Assembly (NCBI GenBank): GCA_902631265.1
Contig: CACOXX010000006.1
Coordinates: 1 to 48,643 of the forward strand
DNA from: an uncultured Pelagibacteraceae bacterium
Lineage (GTDB): Bacteria; Pseudomonadota; Alphaproteobacteria; Pelagibacterales; Pelagibacteraceae
Reading direction: 5' to 3'
Length of the DNA: 48,643 bases
Below the pieces are notes generated by a model. The model was not told the DNA's origin and made no database searches. It saw only the letters and a list, made by a program, of their open reading frames with translations. This document shows, in pieces, positions 40,177 through 48,502 of the stretch. The position numbers and the translations under genes are program-made. Each line of letters opens with the position of its first letter. Position 1 is the stretch's first letter.

Positions 40177-40953
40177 TTAATTGAATTTAAAAGAATCACC
40201 AAAATAAGCTGATTGAGCATTGGGATTTTTTACAAGTTCTGAAGGGGTTCCTTTTGCTATTACTTTTCCGTTTGATAAAACTACTGCCACATCAACACAG
40301 CTCAGTAGATCTCTTGCCTGGTGATCACATATACAAATAGTAATTCTATTTTCTGACTGTAGATTTACTATAATTTGTTGTAACATTTTAATTGTCATCA
40401 CATCCAAAGCTGCAAAACATTCATCTAATAAAAGTAATTCAGGATTCCCAAGGAGTGCCATAGCAATTACTAATTTCTTCTTTTGTCCGCCTGATAGAAA
40501 CTTTGCTTTAATATCTCTTATCGACTCTAGATCGAATTTAGAAGTTAAGAAATTTATTTTTTCTATTCTTTCTCTTGATTCACTGATAAGAATTTCACCA
40601 ACTGCTTTAAGGTTTTCAAATAAAGTTAGATCATAAAAATAACCACCGTACTGTGGCACGTAACCAATTTTAAATTTAGTGGTACGAAGGTATATTGGAA
40701 AATTGTTTACTTTTTCCCCACCAATATAAATTGATCCTTTCTCAGGTGAAATTAACCCCGTGACTAAATTAAAAATTGTAGATTTTCCAACACCATTTGG
40801 TCCAAGCATGCCAAATATCTCACCCTTATTTATTTCGAAATTTATGTTTTCCAAAATCTGTCTTTTTCCGAAAGATAGAGAGATATTCTCCAATTTTAAA
40901 ATTGGTTTTTTTTGTTTAAAGCTCTTTATCCTAAATTTTTTAATTATTGCCAT
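40177..40953 (-). CDS. lptB: Lipopolysaccharide export ABC ATPase LptB
   Basis: A 258-residue ABC ATPase that powers LPS extraction with LptF/G. Walker A 'GMLGPNGVGKST', Q-loop 'VPQYGGYFYDLTLFENLKAV', signature 'FLSGGQKKKLVIAMALLGNP', Walker B 'LLLLDECFAALDV' (Asp-Glu-Cys instead of Asp-Glu-Pro) and H-loop 'ICICDHQ' are present. The start overlaps lptC by 14 nt; lptA, normally between these genes, is missing here, so the periplasmic bridge must come from elsewhere or be provided by LptC. Confidence 0.93.
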   Translation of the reverse strand: MAIIKKFRIKSFKQKKPILKLENISLSFGKRQILENINFEINKGEIFGMLGPNGVGKSTIFNLVTGLISPEKGSIYIGGEKVNNFPIYLRTTKFKIGYVPQYGGYFYDLTLFENLKAVGEILISESRERIEKINFLTSKFDLESIRDIKAKFLSGGQKKKLVIAMALLGNPELLLLDECFAALDVMTIKMLQQIIVNLQSENRITICICDHQARDLLSCVDVAVVLSNGKVIAKGTPSELVKNPNAQSAYFGDSFKFN

Positions 40954-41530
40954 TTTTTGATAAATTATTTATTACAACTTTTTTATCAGGATTTTCCATA
41001 AAAATTTTTGTTTTTTTATTCAATATATCTATCTCAGCTTTATCAGCTTTTAAGGATGAAATTCCACTTAAATAACGTACATTATCATATATAGAAACTA
41101 AATTTTTTTCAAAAGATAAATCTAAAAATTCACTTTTTAAAACATGTTCACCATAATCAACAGAGACTGAATTATTGAATAGGGTATCAAAATTTTTTGT
41201 GTTATATTTTGCAAATTTTGATGCAATAGATATAGAGTCAGAATTTTGGAATAAAATAACAGCTTCTACATTTTCTAAATAAATTATATCGGGATTATCT
41301 TTATCTATATTTCCTTTTTTTGCACTTATTTTGTATTCATTACCTTTTTTGTCAATTGATAGGTATGTTAGATCCTCTATTAAACTTTTATTGGTATTTA
41401 TGGTCTGTTCTGTGCTTAATTTAAGGTCCTTTTTGAAGCCAGTTTTGTAAAAATATTTAAAAAATATTATTAAAGATATACCAATTAAAATGAGTATTAA
41501 AAAAAATTGTATATATATTTTCTTAATCAT
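40940..41530 (-). CDS. lptC: LPS export system protein LptC
   Basis: A 196-residue protein with an N-terminal membrane anchor ('FFLILILIGISLIIFFKYFY') and a periplasmic beta-jellyroll of repeated strands such as 'YKISAKKGNIDKDNPDIIYL' and 'DSISIASKFAKYNTKNFDTL', typical of LptC/LptA. It receives LPS from the LptBFG complex. Position between kdsD and lptB is standard. Sequence conservation in this family is low, so context carries weight. Confidence 0.88.
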   Translation of the reverse strand: MIKKIYIQFFLILILIGISLIIFFKYFYKTGFKKDLKLSTEQTINTNKSLIEDLTYLSIDKKGNEYKISAKKGNIDKDNPDIIYLENVEAVILFQNSDSISIASKFAKYNTKNFDTLFNNSVSVDYGEHVLKSEFLDLSFEKNLVSIYDNVRYLSGISSLKADKAEIDILNKKTKIFMENPDKKVVINNLSKNGNN

Positions 41531-42511
41531 TTACTGAATATTATTCTCTAAAATATTATGAATGTGAATTACTCCTATTGTTTTATTTTTTTGGTTTTCT
41601 TTATGAACACACAGAAAAGTAATTCTGTTCGAATTCATTAAAGACAAAGCTTTAGCTGCCAAAACATCAGCTTTAATTGAAATTGGATTTTTTGTCATGA
41701 CATCTTTAACTTTTAGTTGTTGTAGGCTTCCTTTCTTTTCACTTGTACGTCTTATCTGTCCGTCAGTAATTATACCCGTAGTCCTTTTTTTACCGTTTCT
41801 TGCCACTAGAACTCCAAGTTTTTTTTGGGAAATAAATTTTAGTGCATTTTTCATGTTAGAATTTTCGCTAATGAATGGTATTTTTTTTCCCGTTAACATT
41901 AGGTCTTCTACTGACTTTAATTTAGATCCTAAACTTCCCGAGGGATGAAATTTTTTGAAATCTTTTTGACCAAATTTTTTTTGCTTCATTGTAGCTATAG
42001 CGATTGCATCTCCTATTGCTAATTGAACAATAGTCGAGGAAGTTGGGACTATACCACCTGGTCCAGCCTCCTTTACTTCTGGAGTTAGAATTTTAATATC
42101 AGATGCTTTGTAAAGTAGTGAATTTTTTTTTGAAACTATCCCGATTAGTGTAATATTCTTATTTCTATTTGCAAATTGTATTATATTTTTCAATTCAACA
42201 GACTCTCCACTATTACTAATCAATATTAAAACATCATTTGAACTAATTTGTCCAAGATCTCCATGGGAGCATGAACTCGCATCAACAAAAAAAGATGGAG
42301 TACCAACCGATGATAAGGTGGAAGAAATTTTTTTTGCAATAATTCCTGATTTTCCAACTCCAGACAAAATAATTTTTCCTTTTTTACAATTTAATATTTT
42401 TTCTACTACTTTTTTAAAATTTATATCTAGTGAATTTTTTAATCTAATCAAAGAGACTATCTCAGTATTTATTACATCTTTTGCGATTCTTTTATAAATA
42501 TCTTTTTTCAT
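41531..42511 (-). CDS. kdsD: Arabinose-5-phosphate isomerase
   Basis: A 326-residue SIS-domain enzyme with two C-terminal CBS domains, which makes arabinose 5-phosphate for Kdo. 'ILSGVGKSGIIAKKISSTLS' and 'SSCSHGDLGQISSNDVLILI' form the sugar isomerase site, and 'PTSSTIVQLAIGDAIAIA' the core; 'GILVARN-like' and 'VKDVMTKNPISI' lie in the CBS pair. I start at ATG 42511, which overlaps the rnd stop as TAATG; an in-frame upstream ATG at 42523 would add four residues. kdsB, the next enzyme in Kdo activation, begins at 48503. Confidence 0.95.
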   Translation of the reverse strand: MKKDIYKRIAKDVINTEIVSLIRLKNSLDINFKKVVEKILNCKKGKIILSGVGKSGIIAKKISSTLSSVGTPSFFVDASSCSHGDLGQISSNDVLILISNSGESVELKNIIQFANRNKNITLIGIVSKKNSLLYKASDIKILTPEVKEAGPGGIVPTSSTIVQLAIGDAIAIATMKQKKFGQKDFKKFHPSGSLGSKLKSVEDLMLTGKKIPFISENSNMKNALKFISQKKLGVLVARNGKKRTTGIITDGQIRRTSEKKGSLQQLKVKDVMTKNPISIKADVLAAKALSLMNSNRITFLCVHKENQKNKTIGVIHIHNILENNIQ

Positions 42512-43116
42512 TAATGTGACCAAATATCATCCGAAAATGATGCTAAATCTAAATTAACCCGGGTATTGATAAATCTTAAACAATCTTCATAAAGATGATA
42601 CCTTTTTTCCCTTTTAAGAATTTTTGTTAATGCATCATTTATTTTATGTAAATACAAAACATCATTAGCACAATATTTAATTTGTGCTTGTGATAACTCA
42701 CCCCCGAAATCTGAACTCTGGTATTGTTTACTTATGTCAACACCAACAAATTCTTTAATTAAATCTTTCAATCCATGTTTATCGGTATATGATCTTGCTA
42801 ATTTTGATTGAAGTTTAGTATCCTCAATATTATTTACATCTACTAGGAGATATTTCTTAATAAAAGTAAGGTCTGCTCTCGCGAAGTGAAAAATTTTTTT
42901 AATTGATTTATCAGACAAAATTTTTTTAAGTACTGGAGCTTTGTATTCACCACGATCAAGTTGAACTATATGTGCATCAGAATTTCCAGAAGAAATCTGA
43001 ACTAAACACAGTTTGTCTCTTTGAAAATTTAATCCCATAAATTCACAGTCAACAGCAACCCTATTGCCAATATTAAGATCTTCTGGTAAATCTATTTTGT
43101 GAACTTTTATATCCAT
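42511..43116 (-). CDS. Ribonuclease D-like 3'-5' exonuclease
   Basis: A 201-residue DEDDy exonuclease domain without the C-terminal HRDC domains of full RNase D. 'RVAVDCEFMGLNF' has Asp-x-Glu, 'IFHFARADLTFIKKYL' the second Asp, and 'QIKYCANDVLYLHKINDAL' the Tyr-x4-Asp of the third motif. Short forms like this are common in alphaproteobacteria beside kdsD, and act in tRNA or RNA 3' trimming. Only 20 nt separate its start from the divergent gene at 43137. Confidence 0.93.
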   Translation of the reverse strand: MDIKVHKIDLPEDLNIGNRVAVDCEFMGLNFQRDKLCLVQISSGNSDAHIVQLDRGEYKAPVLKKILSDKSIKKIFHFARADLTFIKKYLLVDVNNIEDTKLQSKLARSYTDKHGLKDLIKEFVGVDISKQYQSSDFGGELSQAQIKYCANDVLYLHKINDALTKILKREKRYHLYEDCLRFINTRVNLDLASFSDDIWSH

Positions 43117-43136
43117 AAATTAAGAATTATATATAT

Positions 43137-44090
43137 ATGAAACCAAAAAATTGTCTAATTTTTGGCGCAAGTGGTCAAATCGGGAGAAATTTGATTAGAA
43201 GTTTAACCAAAAATAATATTAAAGTTACAGCATTAACAAGAAATATTCATCAAAAAGGCTATATACTTAAAACCCAAGCTAATCCTGGCTTCCTTGAAAT
43301 AGTTGAGGGAAGTATTTTTGATTATGAACTAATAAAAAAGTTACTTAAGAACACTGATTTATGTGTGAATCTAGTTGGAATATTATTTGAAAAAGGAAAA
43401 AATACTTTTAATAATATTCATGTTGAATTTCCGAAAATGATTTCGAAGTTAGCATCGATTTACAAAATAGAAAAACTTATCCATTTATCTGCTCTTGGTA
43501 TTGAAAGTGCAGAAGACTCTATTTATGCCCAAAGTAAATTAAAAGGGGAAAAAGAAATTTTCAACAATTTCGACAAAACTGTGATTGTAAGACCCTCTAT
43601 AGTATATTCAGTTGATGATAATTTCACTACCCAATTAATGACCTTATTGGGAATCCTACCCATTTTTCCAATTTACTATAATGGCAAAACAAAGTTTAGT
43701 CCTATTCACTGCGCTGACTTAACAAATTCTATTACCAAGATAATCACTGATGACATTAGGGAAAATATTATTGAATTTGCTGGACCAGAGGAAATGTCTT
43801 TTAGGGATATTTTAGAGAAACTACTTTCTTTGATAGATAAAAAAAGACTGTTACTTCCGATGCCAATTTCAATTGCTAGGGTCACTGCGCATTTTTTCGA
43901 ACTTTTGCCTAAACCACTTATCACAAATGATCAGCTTAGATTATTAAAATATGATAATATTTTATCTGGGAAATACAAAAATAATAATGATTTTAATTTT
44001 AATTGTTCATCAAGATTTGAGGATGAGGTAAATAAATATTCTTATATGTGGAAGAGAGAAGGAGAATATTCAAAAAAAGAGGTAAGTTAA
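43137..44090 (+). CDS. NAD(P)-binding NDUFA9-like (atypical SDR) protein
   Basis: A 317-residue Rossmann protein related to the 39-kDa accessory subunit of complex I. 'LIFGASGQIGRNLIRSL' is the nucleotide-binding loop, 'LCVNLVGILFEKGKNTFNNI' with 'IHLSALGIESAEDSIYAQSK' follow family order, including the 'Y-x-x-S-K' of this class, and 'VIVRPSIVYSVDDNFTTQLM' and 'FSPIHCADL' are further signatures. Its job in bacteria is unclear; a quinone or lipid-related role is proposed for relatives. Its start is embedded in an alternating TA stretch. Confidence 0.9.
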   Translation: MKPKNCLIFGASGQIGRNLIRSLTKNNIKVTALTRNIHQKGYILKTQANPGFLEIVEGSIFDYELIKKLLKNTDLCVNLVGILFEKGKNTFNNIHVEFPKMISKLASIYKIEKLIHLSALGIESAEDSIYAQSKLKGEKEIFNNFDKTVIVRPSIVYSVDDNFTTQLMTLLGILPIFPIYYNGKTKFSPIHCADLTNSITKIITDDIRENIIEFAGPEEMSFRDILEKLLSLIDKKRLLLPMPISIARVTAHFFELLPKPLITNDQLRLLKYDNILSGKYKNNNDFNFNCSSRFEDEVNKYSYMWKREGEYSKKEVS

Positions 44091-44094
44091 TTTT

Positions 44095-44346
44095 ATGATT
44101 ACATCTATAGTCTATACTTTGATTGGTTTAATATTGTGCTTTGTTTTGTATATTGCATTCAGGGCTATTAATACTGGGATGGAAGCAAAAAAAGCTATCA
44201 AAGATTTAAAGAATTCAAATAATATCAATTTGGACAATCAAGAGGATTTAGTAAAAAAGCTTACTGAATTAAAAGAATTGCACGAGAAAAAAATACTTAG
44301 CGATGAAGAATTTAATGCAGCAAAAAAAAAAATATTAGACGAATAA
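44095..44346 (+). CDS. Small membrane protein with a C-terminal SHOCT domain
   Basis: An 83-residue protein: one membrane helix ('SIVYTLIGLILCFVLYIAF') followed by a linker and 'LTELKELHEKKILSDEEFNA', a good SHOCT pattern (L-x-x-L-x-x-L-x-x-x-G/K-x-I-S/T-x-E-E-F). SHOCT domains occur in many membrane and phage proteins; their function is mostly unknown. It follows the NDUFA9-like gene by 4 nt and ends 1 nt before the convergent gcrA stop. Confidence 0.8.
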   Translation: MITSIVYTLIGLILCFVLYIAFRAINTGMEAKKAIKDLKNSNNINLDNQEDLVKKLTELKELHEKKILSDEEFNAAKKKILDE

Positions 44347-44347
44347 C

Positions 44348-44848
44348 CTAAGCTGACTTTATCTTTCTTTTAATAAATTTGGGCACTTCATTGTCCTTAT
44401 CTTTATCCAATACATCCTCTTTTCTATTTTTTGGTTGGAAAGCATATAACAAATGAAGTTTGCAATATGAAAAATCCTTCAATGAAGTTCTGCCACAAAA
44501 GTAAAAATTATCCTCATTAGGATGTCCAATTGGCCATTTGCAAGAATTTTCATCAAGCTCCTCAAGCTGTTTAGGATTTTCAGGTTCAAAATCTTTGTCT
44601 ATTATTAAAGATTTAAACTTACCTCTTCTAAAATTTTTGCTAGAAATTTTATTTTGATTATCTGTATTATTATTTGGTATAGATGAACCTTTTTTTGTCT
44701 GAATTTTCCCTGATAAATTCAATCTGTGGGCTTTACCAATTACAGCATTCCTAGTTACACCCCCAAGTATTTGAGCAATTTCATTTGCAGTACTTCCTTT
44801 ACCCCATAATTCCTTGAGTTTTTCTACTTTTTCAGGCGTCCAGCTCAT
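44348..44848 (-). CDS. gcrA: GcrA-family cell cycle regulator
   Basis: A 166-residue protein with the GcrA start 'MSWTPEKVEKLKELWGKGST' and 'NEIAQILGGVTRNAVIGKAH', a helix-turn-helix that in Caulobacter binds methylated promoter DNA with sigma70. The C-terminal 'CKWPIGHPNEDNFYFCGRTS' matches the conserved C-x-W-P-x-G...F-C-G block. GcrA is restricted to alphaproteobacteria, supporting the taxonomic call. Its usual partner, the CcrM methylase, is not in this window. Confidence 0.94.
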   Translation of the reverse strand: MSWTPEKVEKLKELWGKGSTANEIAQILGGVTRNAVIGKAHRLNLSGKIQTKKGSSIPNNNTDNQNKISSKNFRRGKFKSLIIDKDFEPENPKQLEELDENSCKWPIGHPNEDNFYFCGRTSLKDFSYCKLHLLYAFQPKNRKEDVLDKDKDNEVPKFIKRKIKSA

Positions 44849-44969
44849 TACAATATTTAGTCAATATTAATTATATAATACTAAATATAGTAATTCATAT
44901 TATACTTATTAAAACAAGCATTTTCTTTAATTTCTTAACAATTTATTAAAAAGAAAATTATAAATACTT

Positions 44970-45782
44970 ATGGTTGAACTTAATAAAAAATACAAAATTG
45001 GTGTCCGGCGTTTTGGTTTTATAAACTGGATAGGCTTTTACTCTTTGTATAAAAAGGAAACACTGCGTTTTTTAATTGTATCTGGCCAAACAATCTTAGG
45101 ACCAGTAGTGACAGCAATTTTATTTTTAATGGTCATTTCTCTTGCATTAGGTGAAAATAGGGGAATGGTTCTTGGAGTTCCTTTTATTGAATTTTTAGCT
45201 CCTGGATTAATTAGCATGCAAATCATTCAACAATCTTTTGCACACTCTTCATCATCAATACTATCAGGAAAAATGATGGGAAACATTGTAGATTTGGCAG
45301 GAAGTCCACTTTCTGCACTCGAAGTAACGCTCGCTGTAATTTTTGCCTCAATTACAAGGTCTATTATGATAAGTTTTTTATCAATCTTAATATTCAGTGC
45401 TTTTATAGAAATCCGTCTTGAAAACTTTTTGTATTTTGCAGTTTTCTTATTTGTGTCATCTTTTTCTATGGGAGCAATGGGGTTTATAGCAGGTATGTGG
45501 TCTGATAAATGGGAAAATATGGCAACTGTAACCAACTTTGTAATTGTTCCAATGTCCTTTTTGTCTGGTACTTTTTACTCAATAAATAGACTGCCCGAAA
45601 TCTTACAAAAAATAAGTTTTTACAATCCTTTTTTTCATATGATTGATGGGTTGAGATTTTCCTTTATTGGAAGCAGCGACGGTTCAATTAAATTTAGTCT
45701 TATATATTTATTTTTATTTAGTTTAATTATATGGTTCATATCATTTCTCCTTTATAAAAAAGGATACAAAATTAGAAATTAA
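44970..45782 (+). CDS. ABC-2 type transporter permease
   Basis: A 270-residue permease with six membrane helices. 'FIEFLAPGLISMQIIQQSFA' and 'GSPLSALEVTLAVIFASITR' are the typical ABC-2 segments, and 'MSFLSGTFYSINRLPEILQK' with 'NPFFHMIDGLRFSFIG' is the conserved loop before the last helices. It is of the lipid/polysaccharide/drug export type. The matching ATPase is not adjacent: it is preceded by gcrA on the opposite strand and followed 0 nt later by argD. Substrate unknown. Confidence 0.9.
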   Translation: MVELNKKYKIGVRRFGFINWIGFYSLYKKETLRFLIVSGQTILGPVVTAILFLMVISLALGENRGMVLGVPFIEFLAPGLISMQIIQQSFAHSSSSILSGKMMGNIVDLAGSPLSALEVTLAVIFASITRSIMISFLSILIFSAFIEIRLENFLYFAVFLFVSSFSMGAMGFIAGMWSDKWENMATVTNFVIVPMSFLSGTFYSINRLPEILQKISFYNPFFHMIDGLRFSFIGSSDGSIKFSLIYLFLFSLIIWFISFLLYKKGYKIRN

Positions 45783-46946
45783 ATGACATTTTTAGCGAAC
45801 AATTATAACAGAAAAAAAATTTCTTTTAAAAAGGGCGTTGGAAGCTATCTAGTTGCCAAAAATGGTAAGAAATATTTAGATTTTTGCTCGGGAATTGCTG
45901 TTAATAGTTTAGGGCATGCAAATCCAAGATTAATAAAAGCATTATATAAACAAGCAAAAAAAGTTTGGCATGTTTCAAATGCATTTACAATTCCCGAGGG
46001 AGAGATTTTAGCAAAAAAATTGGTCAAAAAAACTTTTGCAGACTCGGTGATATTTCAGAATTCTGGAACTGAAGCAACGGAAGTTGCTATAAAAGTTGCA
46101 AGACGATACTTTTATTCAATTGGAAAACCGAAAAAAAATAGAATTCTCTGCGTTAAGAATTCGTTTCATGGTCGGACTATAGCTGCAATTTTTGCCAGTG
46201 GATCAAAAAAAATGACCGAAGGCTTTGGTCCTAAAGTAAGTGGATTTGATCATTTTACTTTTGGGGATCATAATTCTTTAAAAAAAAGAATCACGAAAAA
46301 TACTGCAGCTATTATGGTTGAGACAATTATGGGAGAAGGTGGAATAAAAGTAATACCTGATTGGTGTTTAAGAGATTTGAGAAAATTATGTAATAAGAAA
46401 AAAATATTACTAATACTCGATGAAGTTCAATGTGGAGTTGGAAGATCAGGCGATTTTTTTGCTTTTGAAAGTTCAAAAGTAAAACCAGATATTGTGCCTA
46501 TAGCAAAAGGTATAGGTGGAGGATTTCCTATTGGGGCAGTATTGATGAATAAGAAGGTCAGCAAAGCAATGGTGCCTGGAACTCACGGATCAACATTTGG
46601 AGGCAATCCCTTAGCCATGTCTGTTGGAAATGAAGTAATGGATATAATTTCAAATAAAAAATTTTTGAATAATGTCAAAAATTTATCAAAATATTTTTTA
46701 AAAAATTTAAATATTATAAAGGATAAATATCCTAATATTATTAAACAAATAAGAGGAAAAGGTTTGTTAATAGGAATTCAATTACATAAAGATCAAACCT
46801 TATTCATAAAAAAACTAATGGAAAAGAAATTATTGACTATTAAAGCTGCTGAAAATGTTATTCGTATTTTACCACCCCTAAATGTAAAGAAGAGTGAAAT
46901 CGATGTAGCATTAAAAGTTATTAATAAAGTTTGCTTAGAATTTTAG
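45783..46946 (+). CDS. argD: Acetylornithine aminotransferase
   Basis: A 387-residue class III PLP transaminase in arginine (and possibly lysine) synthesis. 'FCSGIAVNSLGHANP' is the N-terminal block, 'NSGTEATEVAIKVARRYFYS' the PLP phosphate region, 'SFHGRTIAAIFASGS' the aromatic stacking segment, 'ILDEVQCGVGRSGDFFAFES' the Asp for the ring nitrogen, and 'PIAKGIGGGFPIGAVLM' the Schiff-base Lys. It is followed by argF after 4 nt, the known argD-argF pair. The upstream permease ends at the base before its ATG. Confidence 0.96.
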   Translation: MTFLANNYNRKKISFKKGVGSYLVAKNGKKYLDFCSGIAVNSLGHANPRLIKALYKQAKKVWHVSNAFTIPEGEILAKKLVKKTFADSVIFQNSGTEATEVAIKVARRYFYSIGKPKKNRILCVKNSFHGRTIAAIFASGSKKMTEGFGPKVSGFDHFTFGDHNSLKKRITKNTAAIMVETIMGEGGIKVIPDWCLRDLRKLCNKKKILLILDEVQCGVGRSGDFFAFESSKVKPDIVPIAKGIGGGFPIGAVLMNKKVSKAMVPGTHGSTFGGNPLAMSVGNEVMDIISNKKFLNNVKNLSKYFLKNLNIIKDKYPNIIKQIRGKGLLIGIQLHKDQTLFIKKLMEKKLLTIKAAENVIRILPPLNVKKSEIDVALKVINKVCLEF

Positions 46947-46950
46947 TTTA

Positions 46951-47880
46951 ATGAGACATTTTATAAATTTAAAGGATATATCTTCAAAAGATCTCAGAAA
47001 GATTATCGCTGACGCTAAAAACAGAAAAAGATTAAGGAAAAAACTTAGCACTCTTGAAGTTGACAAAGGATCTCCGCTTAAAGGAAAAATATTGATACAA
47101 ATGTTTGAAAAACCAAGTTCAAGAACAAGAATAAGTTTTTATTTGGCAATCAAGCAGTTAGGAGGAGGAACTTTAACGTTAAGATCTAATGAGCTTCATT
47201 TAGGCCAAGGAGGAGAAAGTATTACCGATACTGCCAAAATTCTCTCTACTTATGGGGATGGTTTTATGTTGAGAACTGATAGTGAAAAAAAAATGGAAGA
47301 TTTTAAAAAATATTTATCAATACCTATAATAAATGGTTTAAGCCCTTTATCACATCCAACACAAGTATTGTCTGATATTTTCACCGTTGAAGAAATTAAA
47401 AGAAAACCTATTTCAAAATTAAATATTTGTTGGATTGGTGACTCAAACAATGTTTTGAATAGTTTAATTGCCGCCTCAGTGAAATTTTCTTTTAAGCTAA
47501 GCATTGGCTGCCCAAAAAAATTTGAACCTGGAAAAGAAGTTAAAAACTGGGTCAAAAAAAATAATAAGAAAATTTATATTTATAATGATCCAAAAAAAGC
47601 AGTTTCTGGTGCTGACGTAATATTTTCAGATAAGGTAATTTCACTTAACGATAAAGTGAATAAAAAAAAAAAGATCTATGCGTTTAAAAATTTTAAGATA
47701 GATAAAAAGTTAACTAGATTAGCGAAAAAGGATTTTATTTTTTTACATTGTTTGCCAAGAGGAAATGAAGTTTCGGAAGACGTTTTCTTGAGTAAAAACT
47801 CACATGTCTGGCAACAAGCGCTTAATAGAGTTCATGTTCAAAAAAGTATTTTATTATACTGTTTTGGAAAATTAAGGTAA
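46951..47880 (+). CDS. argF: Ornithine carbamoyltransferase
   Basis: A 309-residue enzyme making citrulline from ornithine and carbamoyl phosphate. 'FEKPSSRTRISFYLAIKQLG' holds the carbamoyl phosphate loop (S-x-R-T-R), 'INGLSPLSHPTQVLSDIFTV' the H-P-x-Q-x-x-x-D block, 'ICWIGDSNNVLNSLI' the ornithine site, and 'FLHCLPRGNEVSEDVF' the catalytic Cys segment (H-C-L-P). It ends overlapping the convergent cytochrome gene by 9 nt. Confidence 0.97.
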   Translation: MRHFINLKDISSKDLRKIIADAKNRKRLRKKLSTLEVDKGSPLKGKILIQMFEKPSSRTRISFYLAIKQLGGGTLTLRSNELHLGQGGESITDTAKILSTYGDGFMLRTDSEKKMEDFKKYLSIPIINGLSPLSHPTQVLSDIFTVEEIKRKPISKLNICWIGDSNNVLNSLIAASVKFSFKLSIGCPKKFEPGKEVKNWVKKNNKKIYIYNDPKKAVSGADVIFSDKVISLNDKVNKKKKIYAFKNFKIDKKLTRLAKKDFIFLHCLPRGNEVSEDVFLSKNSHVWQQALNRVHVQKSILLYCFGKLR

Positions 47881-48411
47881 CGGTAAAGGGCTATCCGAAT
47901 TTTTGTTTAAATATAAAATAACTGATGCTCTATCTTTCTCTTTTCTTAAACCAGCGAATGCCATTTTAGTACCTTTTATCCAAGCTTGAGGTTTGATTAA
48001 ATAGCCATTCAATTCTTCAAAAGTCCAATTTTTTTTGTGAGCAACAAGTGCTTTTGAATATTTGTAATCTTCGACTGCAGCAACTTTTCTTCCCACAACA
48101 TTGTATAAAGCTGGTCCAATTTTGTTTCCCCCACCTGCTTGTATTGAGTGACATGCTGAACATTTTTTAAAGATTTTTTCGCCATGCGCTAGATCAGCTT
48201 GGGCCATTAAAGCCGATATATCAACTTCGACCTTTTCCTCTTTTTGAGCCACAGATTTTTTTGAAACTTCTTCAGATACCTCAACTTTATAACCAGAAAC
48301 CTCTGGCTTTTCTACACTGAATAATAAGTTTGAGATTTTTCCAATACCAATAACCAAGAGCGCAACTAACAATACAGCTGCAACTATTTTATTTATTTCA
48401 AAAGAATCCAT
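47872..48411 (-). CDS. Membrane-anchored class I c-type cytochrome
   Basis: A 179-residue cytochrome c with an N-terminal anchor ('KIVAAVLLVALLVIGIG') and one haem site, 'CSACHSIQAGGGNKIGPALY' (Cys84-x-x-Cys87-His88), with Met150 in 'GTKMAFAGLRK' as the second axial ligand and 'LYNVVGRKVAAVEDYKYSKA' between, typical of mitochondrial-like cytochrome c and of CycM, which shuttles electrons between the bc1 complex and cytochrome oxidase in alphaproteobacteria. A charged, Pro/Val-rich linker (about 33-70) tethers the haem domain. It faces kdsB divergently across 91 nt. Confidence 0.94.
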   Translation of the reverse strand: MDSFEINKIVAAVLLVALLVIGIGKISNLLFSVEKPEVSGYKVEVSEEVSKKSVAQKEEKVEVDISALMAQADLAHGEKIFKKCSACHSIQAGGGNKIGPALYNVVGRKVAAVEDYKYSKALVAHKKNWTFEELNGYLIKPQAWIKGTKMAFAGLRKEKDRASVILYLNKNSDSPLPLP

Positions 48412-48473
48412 TATTTTTTCTTAAGAACTCATATAACATGTTAATATTAAAATAAACTAATTAAAAAATTATT

Positions 48474-48490
48474 TGCGTCTGTAAGACGCA
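48474..48490. promoter_or_regulatory. Small perfect hairpin before kdsB
   Basis: TGCGTC (48474-48479) and GACGCA (48485-48490) form a perfect 6-bp inverted repeat with loop TGTAA, 12 nt before the kdsB ATG in an otherwise A/T-only gap. It could be an operator or a leader structure. No T-run follows on either strand, so a terminator is unlikely; both flanking genes read away from it. Confidence 0.4.
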
Positions 48491-48502
48491 TTAAACTTTA
48501 AA

